Assembly (NCBI GenBank): GCA_009918865.1
Contig: RGCY01000053.1
Location: 1 to 7,920 of the forward strand
Origin: Actinomycetota bacterium
GTDB lineage: Bacteria > Actinomycetota > Actinomycetes > S36-B12 > UBA5976
DNA length: 7,920 nt
Direction: 5' to 3'
Of the stretch, positions 1-4,520 are shown one piece after another. Both the position numbers and the translations under genes were made by a program. Below the pieces are notes generated by a model. That model had not been told where the DNA came from and made no database searches. It saw nothing but the letters and a program-made list of their open reading frames with translations. How positions within the stretch are numbered: position 1 is the stretch's first letter; every line of letters starts with the position of its first letter.

Positions 1-28
1 GCGGGCGACGAGAGCCGTCGCTTGCCAC
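1..28 (-). CDS. Possible 5' end of an unidentified leftward gene (edge fragment)
   Basis: Read on the minus strand, a GTG at 28-26 is preceded by GGGAGGAG (45-38), a strong Shine-Dalgarno match with a 9-nt spacer, and opens a frame MASDGSRRP that runs off the window. The GTG and the bases before it lie in a small perfect hairpin (20-38, 7-bp stem, 5-nt loop), which could mask the start. Nine residues are too few to identify a product. The only support is the start context, so this may be chance. Confidence 0.22.
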
Positions 29-67
29 GAAGGCAAGCTCCTCCCGATTCTCGCCGTGCTGTTCTGT

Positions 68-117
68 CTCAGATGCAAACGGCCCCCGGGAACAACCGGG
101 GGCCGTTGACATCTGAG
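68..117 (-). terminator. Nested hairpin downstream of tRNA-Gly, probable terminator
   Basis: A perfect 12-bp GC-rich stem (78-89 with 96-107, 6-nt loop) is enclosed by a second perfect 8-bp stem (68-75 with 110-117), with a 2x2 internal loop between them. It sits directly after the 3' end of the minus-strand tRNA-Gly, so it probably stops that transcript. The T-run after the stem is poor, as is common for actinobacterial terminators. The outer stem uses bases 116-117, the discriminator and last acceptor base of the tRNA. The hairpin is symmetrical and could also act on plus-strand transcripts. Confidence 0.7.
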
Positions 118-186
118 CGGGCGACGAGAATCGAACTCGCACGACCAGCTTGGAAGGCTGGGGTTCTACCATTGAACTACGCCCGC
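116..186 (-). tRNA. tRNA-Gly (anticodon TCC)
   Basis: The reverse complement folds as a full cloverleaf of 71 nt. It has a 7-bp acceptor stem GCGGGCG/CGCCCGC with discriminator T, a 4-bp D stem around the AATGGTA loop, anticodon stem CCAGC/GCTGG with loop CTTCCAA (anticodon TCC, glycine GGA/GGG codons), and a T arm with loop TTCGATT. The 3' CCA is not encoded, so CCA-adding enzyme is needed, unlike the neighbouring tRNA-Pro. A weak -10-like TAGCAT lies at 214-209 on the same strand, about 22 nt upstream of the mature 5' end, with no good -35. The gene diverges from tRNA-Pro. Confidence 0.97.
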
Positions 187-250
187 GAATGCGCCTAAGC
201 GCCTCGGAATGCTACCCGGTGGGTGGGAGTGCCCGGAAAGTGAACTGATG

Positions 251-279
251 TGGTCGCCTTAAACGCCGCACCCTAGACT
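251..279 (+). promoter_or_regulatory. Candidate promoter of tRNA-Pro (and probably tig)
   Basis: A -10-like TAGACT (274-279, 4/6 to TATAAT) is followed by CGCGC. A weak -35-like TGGTCG (251-256) sits 17 bp upstream. Transcription would begin near 286, about 30 nt before the mature tRNA. The same TAGACT hexamer followed by CGCGC occurs in front of valS, which supports it being a real -10. The rest of the 187-315 gap shows no ORF or RNA gene. Confidence 0.35.
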
Positions 280-315
280 CGCGCAGGTTTGCAGCGGCAA
301 TGTGCCGCATGCAGC

Positions 316-391
316 CGGGGCGTAGCGTAGTGGCTAGCGCGCCTGCTTTGGGAGCAGGAGATCGGGAGTTCGAATCTCCCCGCCCCGACCA
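316..391 (+). tRNA. tRNA-Pro (anticodon TGG), CCA encoded
   Basis: Complete cloverleaf: acceptor stem CGGGGCG/CGCCCCG, discriminator A, anticodon stem CCTGC/GCAGG with loop TTTGGGA (anticodon TGG, proline CCA and wobble codons), and a T arm with loop TTCGAAT. The terminal CCA is encoded at 389-391. Only 33 nt separate it from the tig start codon, and that stretch already holds the tig ribosome-binding site, so both are probably made as one transcript. Confidence 0.97.
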
Positions 392-424
392 GCCACGCAT
401 TTCCATCGAGTGACAAGGACCACC

Positions 425-1729
425 GTGAAGACTGCGCTTGAAACGCTGACCCCGACGCGCGTGCGGCTGAACATCGACGTGGACGCAGCCGACCTGGCCC
501 CGGCCCTCGACAAGGCATATCGCGCGATCGCATCGCAAATCACTATCCCAGGTTTTCGCAAGGGCAAAGTTCCGCGCGCAGTCATTGACCAACGCGTCGG
601 CGCAGAGTCGGTGCTGAGTGAGGCGATCAACGAAGCTGTGCCAACGGCTTACGAAAACGCGGTTCGTGAGCATTCGTTAGTGCCAATGAGTCAGCCGGAC
701 ATCACAATTGCTGACGACCCGACTTTGCAAGGGATGTCGTTCACCGCTGAGGTGGATGTGCGACCGGAGTTCGAGCTACCGGCTTACTCGTCGCTACACG
801 TGACTGTGGACGAAGCCCGTGTTCCGGAGAGTCAAGTTGAAGATCAACTTGACTCGTTGCGCACGAGGTTCGCAACTTTGACGCCAGTTGAGCGCGCGTG
901 TGTAGATGGCGACGTATTGCTTATCAACATTCGTGGCGCCCACGCTGGGGAAGATGTGCCAGATTTGAACGGAAATGCGTTGTCGTACGAGCTTGGAACC
1001 GACGGCATGTTGCCTGGGTTTGACGATGCCGTGCGCGGTGCGCAAGTCGCAGAAGAGCGCACGTTTACGTTCACTCCAGAAGGTGGCGAATGGGGCGGTA
1101 AAGACATTGAAGTCACAGTGACGGTGAGCGCGGTGCGCGAGCGAAACCTGCCGCCGGCTGACGATGCTTTTGCGCAGTTGGCCAGTGAATTCGACACGAT
1201 TGAAGAGTTGCGCGAAGACTTGCGCCGTCGCATTGGACGTGTGCGAGTTGTGGAACAGGCTTACGAAGCGCGCAACAAAGTGCTCGATGCACTCGTCGAT
1301 GCAGTAGACATCCCAGTGCCGGATAACTTGGTGGATGCTCAGGTTGCTGACCACTTTTCGGATGGCCACGGCGAAGGTGACCTTGACCACCGCGCGGAGG
1401 TCAACCGAAATGTTCGTCGCTCGTTGGTGGCGCAAATGGTGCTCGACAAAGTTGGCGAAGTTGAAGAGGTTCAGGTCAGCGATGCTGAATTCACTCAATG
1501 GCTGGTCAATGAGGCTCCGCGCTATGAGTTGACGCCACAAGACTTCGCAGACCAGCTGGTGAAGAGTGGAGCACTACCGAGTGCGCTGGCTGAAGTGCGT
1601 CGAGCCAAGGCGCTCTCACTCGTATTGCAGCGAGCCACAGTGACTGACACGGCAGGTGCAGCGGTGGATATCGAGGCTGCGATGCGTCCGCCTGAGCCGG
1701 CGTTCGCTGCCAGCGAACCGAGCGAGTGA
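425..1729 (+). CDS. tig: Trigger factor, ribosome-associated chaperone
   Basis: Trigger factor binds near the ribosomal exit tunnel and shields nascent chains. This 434-residue protein has the usual length and three parts. The N-terminal ribosome-binding domain carries the signature GFRKGKVP at 43-50. The FKBP-like peptidyl-prolyl isomerase domain spans about 160-240 (VDGDVLLINI, GMLPGFDDAVRGA). A helical, charged C-terminal chaperone domain follows. GTG 425 is chosen because AAGGA at 415-419 sits 5 nt upstream and the protein then begins KTALETLTPTRVRL, the conserved family start. An in-frame GTG at 410 would add five residues but has no good ribosome-binding site and lies closer to the tRNA. 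tig heads the clp cluster, as in other actinobacteria. Confidence 0.98.
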   Translation: MKTALETLTPTRVRLNIDVDAADLAPALDKAYRAIASQITIPGFRKGKVPRAVIDQRVGAESVLSEAINEAVPTAYENAVREHSLVPMSQPDITIADDPTLQGMSFTAEVDVRPEFELPAYSSLHVTVDEARVPESQVEDQLDSLRTRFATLTPVERACVDGDVLLINIRGAHAGEDVPDLNGNALSYELGTDGMLPGFDDAVRGAQVAEERTFTFTPEGGEWGGKDIEVTVTVSAVRERNLPPADDAFAQLASEFDTIEELREDLRRRIGRVRVVEQAYEARNKVLDALVDAVDIPVPDNLVDAQVADHFSDGHGEGDLDHRAEVNRNVRRSLVAQMVLDKVGEVEEVQVSDAEFTQWLVNEAPRYELTPQDFADQLVKSGALPSALAEVRRAKALSLVLQRATVTDTAGAAVDIEAAMRPPEPAFAASEPSE

Positions 1730-1756
1730 GGGAACCTGTGCCGTTGGGGAACACAT

Positions 1757-1774
1757 CGAACCCCCACAGCGTTA
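1757..1774 (+). promoter_or_regulatory. Weak ClgR-like operator upstream of clpP1
   Basis: Bases 1757-1774 (CGAACCCCCACAGCGTTA) partly fit the ClgR box recalled from corynebacteria (WNNWCGCYNANRGCGWWS). The right half AGCGTT and the central A match, but the left half reads CCCC instead of CGCY and both end positions miss. ClgR activates clpP1P2 in Corynebacterium and Streptomyces, so the place is right, but the match is degenerate. The rest of the 76-bp gap has no clear promoter or terminator. Confidence 0.2.
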
Positions 1775-1805
1775 AGGTGCGTAAGGACTGCAGAGGAGAG
1801 GTGCT

Positions 1806-2435
1806 GTGAGCGAGATTCAGATTCCACAGGGCGTCCAACCCGTGCGCATGGCAAGTGGCGCGGGTCGGTTTGACGACTTCCTTTACGAGCGCTTGCTCAA
1901 AGAGCGCATCATCTTCCTGGCATCGGAAGTCGAGGACCAGATGGCCAATGCCATTTGCGCGCAAATGCTGCTGCTGGCGGCTGAAGACCCAGACAAGGAC
2001 ATCTACCTCTACATCAACTCACCTGGCGGCTCGGTCTCCGCGGGTATGGCCATCTACGACACTATGCAGTTCATTAAGAACGATGTTGCAACGGTGTCGA
2101 TGGGGCTTGCGGCGTCGATGGGTCAGTTCTTGCTATGCGCTGGCGCCAAGGGCAAGCGCTACTCATTGCCGCACGCACGCATCATGATGCACCAACCTTC
2201 TGGTGGCATTGGTGGAACGGCATCCGATATCCGCATTCAAGCGGAGCAGATGATTTATACAAAGAACAAAATGGCTGAACTCATTGCTCACCACACGGGT
2301 CAGAAAGTCGACCAAATCACCGCCGACTCTGACCGTGACCGTTGGTTCACCGCTGACGAAGCCAAGGAATATGGATTCATCGACCACGTTGTCTCCAGTG
2401 CTCGCGACGTTGCGGGCAGTGGCGGCATGGCATGA
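1806..2435 (+). CDS. clpP1: ATP-dependent Clp protease proteolytic subunit ClpP1
   Basis: Serine peptidase subunit of the barrel that degrades proteins unfolded by ClpX or ClpC. It has 209 residues, normal for the family. The catalytic triad is visible: Ser104 in GLAASMGQFLL, His129 in MMHQP and Asp178 in DRDRWFTADEA. The substrate-groove motif YINSPGGSVSAG lies at 69-80. The start GTG 1806 follows a strong purine-rich site AGAGGAGAGG (1792-1801), with 7 nt between its GGAG core and the GTG. Actinobacteria usually have two unlike ClpPs that form a mixed tetradecamer; this one is followed directly by clpP2. Its stop TGA overlaps an ATG that is in frame with clpP2 (ATGA at 2432-2435), pointing to coupled translation. 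Confidence 0.98.
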   Translation: MSEIQIPQGVQPVRMASGAGRFDDFLYERLLKERIIFLASEVEDQMANAICAQMLLLAAEDPDKDIYLYINSPGGSVSAGMAIYDTMQFIKNDVATVSMGLAASMGQFLLCAGAKGKRYSLPHARIMMHQPSGGIGGTASDIRIQAEQMIYTKNKMAELIAHHTGQKVDQITADSDRDRWFTADEAKEYGFIDHVVSSARDVAGSGGMA

Positions 2436-2455
2436 GCGGCAAGGAGGCAGCAGAC

Positions 2456-3076
2456 ATGACAAACCACGCGCAGTTCGCTCGCTACATCCTTCCTGAGTTC
2501 AGTGAGCGCACCCCTCAGGGATATCGCACTCACAACCCCTACACCAAGTTATTCGAAGAGCGCATCATCTTCCTCGGCACGCAGATTGATGATGCGTCGG
2601 CCGACGATGTGATGGCGCAGTTGCTCTGCTTGGAGTCACTCGATCCCGAGCGCGACATCCAGATCTACATCAATTCCCCGGGCGGCTCTTACACAGCGAT
2701 GACAGCGATTTACGACACCATGCAATTCGTCAAGCCCGCCATCCAAACTGTGTGCTTGGGCCAGGCCGCATCAGCCGCCGCAGTGCTCCTTGCCGCAGGT
2801 AGCCCGGGCAAGCGTTTCGCACTACCCAACTCGCGCATCCTGATTCACCAGCCGCGCATGGGTGGCACTGGTGGTCAGGCATCTGACATCGAGATTGAAG
2901 CAAATGAAATCTTGCGGATGCGCGAGCAGATGGAATTCATCCTTGCTCGCCACACAGGTCGCCCCTTAGAAGATGTTCGCCAAGACATCGAGCGCGACAA
3001 GATTCTCACCGCGGATGCTGCAAAGGATTACGGCATCGTTGACGGCGTGATTGCTTCGCGTAAGGCTGGAGCCTGA
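2456..3076 (+). CDS. clpP2: ATP-dependent Clp protease proteolytic subunit ClpP2
   Basis: Second ClpP of the actinobacterial ClpP1P2 peptidase; in studied species both rings are needed and ClpP2 usually docks the ATPase. It has 206 residues with triad Ser106 (GQAASAAAVLL), His131 (LIHQP) and Asp181 (IERDKILTADAA), and YINSPGGSYT at 71-80. The N-terminus ARYILPEF and KLFEERIIFLG match the actinobacterial ClpP2 pattern. ATG 2456 is preferred because AAGGAGG (2441-2447) stands 8 nt upstream. An in-frame ATG at 2432, overlapping the clpP1 stop, would add eight residues (MSGKEAAD) without its own clear site. The loop after His131 (PRMGGTGGQASD) is shorter than the PSLSGVIQGQFSD form I recall from mycobacterial ClpP2. 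Confidence 0.98.
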   Translation: MTNHAQFARYILPEFSERTPQGYRTHNPYTKLFEERIIFLGTQIDDASADDVMAQLLCLESLDPERDIQIYINSPGGSYTAMTAIYDTMQFVKPAIQTVCLGQAASAAAVLLAAGSPGKRFALPNSRILIHQPRMGGTGGQASDIEIEANEILRMREQMEFILARHTGRPLEDVRQDIERDKILTADAAKDYGIVDGVIASRKAGA

Positions 3077-3100
3077 CACGGCTTTGAACAATATTGAAGT

Positions 3101-3136
3101 GAACGCGGTCGGCTGCTGAGGGCGCTGGCCGCGTTC
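3101..3136 (+). terminator. Hairpin after clpP2, possible terminator or attenuator
   Basis: GAACGCGGTC (3101-3110) pairs with GGCCGCGTTC (3127-3136) over 10 bp with one G-T wobble, and the stem can extend inward by three pairs. It lies 25 nt after the clpP2 stop, before a separate clpX promoter candidate, so it may end the clpP1P2 transcript. There is no T-run after it, so it may only slow or stabilise the RNA. Its right arm overlaps a ClgR-like box. Confidence 0.42.
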
Positions 3137-3149
3137 GCCGTTAGAGAAC
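3132..3149 (+). promoter_or_regulatory. Weak ClgR-like operator upstream of clpX
   Basis: Bases 3132-3149 (CGTTCGCCGTTAGAGAAC) form an imperfect inverted repeat GTTCGCC/GAGAAC. They fit most positions of the recalled ClgR box WNNWCGCYNANRGCGWWS: TCGCC on the left, A and then AAC on the right. There is GAG for GCG, T for the central A, and the first base misses. Placement about 75 bp upstream of the clpX start would suit an activator. The match is suggestive only. Confidence 0.22.
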
Positions 3150-3177
3150 ATGTGCCGTGGTTGGCCAAGCAGGAGGG

Positions 3178-3192
3178 TGTCCATCTAGGACA
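3178..3192. promoter_or_regulatory. Inverted repeat TGTCC-N5-GGACA over the clpX -35 region
   Basis: A perfect 5-bp inverted repeat, TGTCC ATCTA GGACA, overlaps the candidate -35 of clpX (AGGACA, 3187-3192). A dimeric regulator bound here would cover the -35. I cannot assign it to a known regulator family, and a 5-bp repeat can arise by chance. Confidence 0.27.
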
Positions 3193-3215
3193 TTCGCACA
3201 ATTTGCCGGTACCTT
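3187..3215 (+). promoter_or_regulatory. Candidate clpX promoter, probably leaderless
   Basis: AGGACA (3187-3192, GACA core of the -35) and TACCTT (3210-3215, TAnnnT -10 form) are 17 bp apart. The clpX ATG begins only 6 nt after the -10, so transcription would start at or next to the A of the ATG. This explains why no Shine-Dalgarno is present before clpX. Leaderless mRNAs are common in actinobacteria. Confidence 0.42.
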
Positions 3216-3221
3216 CGCGCC

Positions 3222-4505
3222 ATGGCTCGCACCGCCGACACATCTGCTCTCTTGAAATGTTCCTTTTGCAATAAGAGTCAAAAGCAGGTGCGCAAACTCA
3301 TCGCGGGCCCAGGTGTCTACATCTGTGATGACTGCATTTCGCTGTGTAACGAGATCATCGCGGATGAACTAGGTCAGGAAGCCGCGGCGGATATCACAGA
3401 ACTTCCGAAGCCGAGTGAGATTTTCGCTTACCTCACGCAATATGTCGTCGGTCAAGACTCTGCGAAACGTTCGTTGTCGGTTGCCGTCTACAACCACTAC
3501 AAGCGTGTGCGTGCCGGCCGTCGCGACGGTGAAGTTGAAGTTGCCAAGAGCAATATCCTCATGCTCGGACCAACCGGTTCCGGCAAAACATTGCTAGCCC
3601 AGACGCTTGCGCGGATGCTGAATGTGCCATTTGCGATTGCGGATGCGACCGCGCTGACTGAGGCTGGTTACGTTGGTGAAGACGTCGAGAACATCTTGCT
3701 GAAACTCCTCCAAGCCGCGGAGTTTGACGTGAAGCGTGCCGAAATGGGCATCATCTATATCGATGAAATTGACAAGGTTGCGCGTAAGAGTGAAAACCCA
3801 TCCATCACACGAGATGTGTCTGGTGAAGGTGTGCAACAAGCACTTCTGAAGATTCTGGAAGGGACTGTTGCATCTGTGCCACCACAGGGTGGACGCAAGC
3901 ATCCGCATCAAGAGTTCATTCAGATTGACACCAGCAATGTTTTGTTCATTGTTGGTGGCGCTTTTGCTGGCTTGGATTCCATCATTTCCGCGCGAGTTGG
4001 AAGTTCGAACTTGGGGTTCACCGCGTCCATCACTGAATCTGCGGACAAAGATGAGTCGGCGTTACTAGCACAAGTTATGCCTGAAGACCTGGTGAAGTAC
4101 GGGATGATTCCCGAGTTCATCGGACGCCTACCGGTGTTCACCAGCGTTGGGGCTTTGGATCGCGACGCGCTCGTCACAGTGCTCACCGAGCCAAAGAATG
4201 CATTAGTCCGGCAATACCAGCGATTGTTTGAAATTGATAATGTGGAATTGCACTTCACGGAAGGCGCGCTCCACGCGATTGCGGATCAGGCGATTAGTCG
4301 GGGCACAGGAGCACGTGGCTTGCGCGCCATCATGGAAGAAGTCTTGATGGGAATCATGTATGAAGTTCCCGACCGAGACGATGTTGCCAAGGTCGTAGTG
4401 GATGAAGACGTCGTTCTCGACAAGACGGCAGCCACACTGCTGCCGCACGATGTGGCTGTTGCAACTCCTTCGCGAGCACGAAAGACGACTCGAACCGCGT
4501 CTTAA
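3222..4505 (+). CDS. clpX: ATP-dependent Clp protease ATP-binding subunit ClpX
   Basis: AAA+ unfoldase that recognises tagged or native substrates, unfolds them with ATP and threads them into ClpP1P2. It has 427 residues, the usual length. The N-terminal zinc-binding domain has Cys13, Cys16, Cys35 and Cys38. Walker A GPTGSGKT is at 116-123, pore loop GYVG at 149-152, Walker B IIYIDEID at 177-184 and the RKH loop at 225-227. The ClpP-docking loop LGF (264-266) is the actinobacterial form of IGF. The arginine finger is in GRLPV (Arg302) and sensor 2 in GARGLR (363-368). ATG 3222 is fixed by the conserved N-terminus; no Shine-Dalgarno precedes it, fitting leaderless translation. clpX has its own 145-bp upstream region. 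It ends 15 bp from the convergent valS stop with no visible terminator. Confidence 0.98.
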   Translation: MARTADTSALLKCSFCNKSQKQVRKLIAGPGVYICDDCISLCNEIIADELGQEAAADITELPKPSEIFAYLTQYVVGQDSAKRSLSVAVYNHYKRVRAGRRDGEVEVAKSNILMLGPTGSGKTLLAQTLARMLNVPFAIADATALTEAGYVGEDVENILLKLLQAAEFDVKRAEMGIIYIDEIDKVARKSENPSITRDVSGEGVQQALLKILEGTVASVPPQGGRKHPHQEFIQIDTSNVLFIVGGAFAGLDSIISARVGSSNLGFTASITESADKDESALLAQVMPEDLVKYGMIPEFIGRLPVFTSVGALDRDALVTVLTEPKNALVRQYQRLFEIDNVELHFTEGALHAIADQAISRGTGARGLRAIMEEVLMGIMYEVPDRDDVAKVVVDEDVVLDKTAATLLPHDVAVATPSRARKTTRTAS

Positions 4506-4520
4506 TTCAGCGAGGTCAAT

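Noticed and set aside
1..60. A second tRNA at the left edge
   Set aside because: The 13-nt match to tRNA-Gly is followed by no T loop, and the anticodon-like hairpin would have T at position 37. There is no cloverleaf.
212..673. Minus-strand ORFs across tRNA-Pro and the tig start
   Set aside because: They read through a tRNA gene (giving the typical GRGDSNSRSPAPKAG-like peptide) and antisense tig. Not real genes.
794..1540. Long minus-strand ORF of 248 residues inside tig
   Set aside because: It lies entirely antisense to a well-conserved tig, and its composition (many His, Arg, Val runs) shows no domain. It is a shadow frame.
1743..1767. Hairpin GTTGGGG...CCCCCAC as a tig terminator
   Set aside because: The stem has only four continuous pairs, a mismatch and an 11-nt loop, with no T-run. 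Too weak to call.
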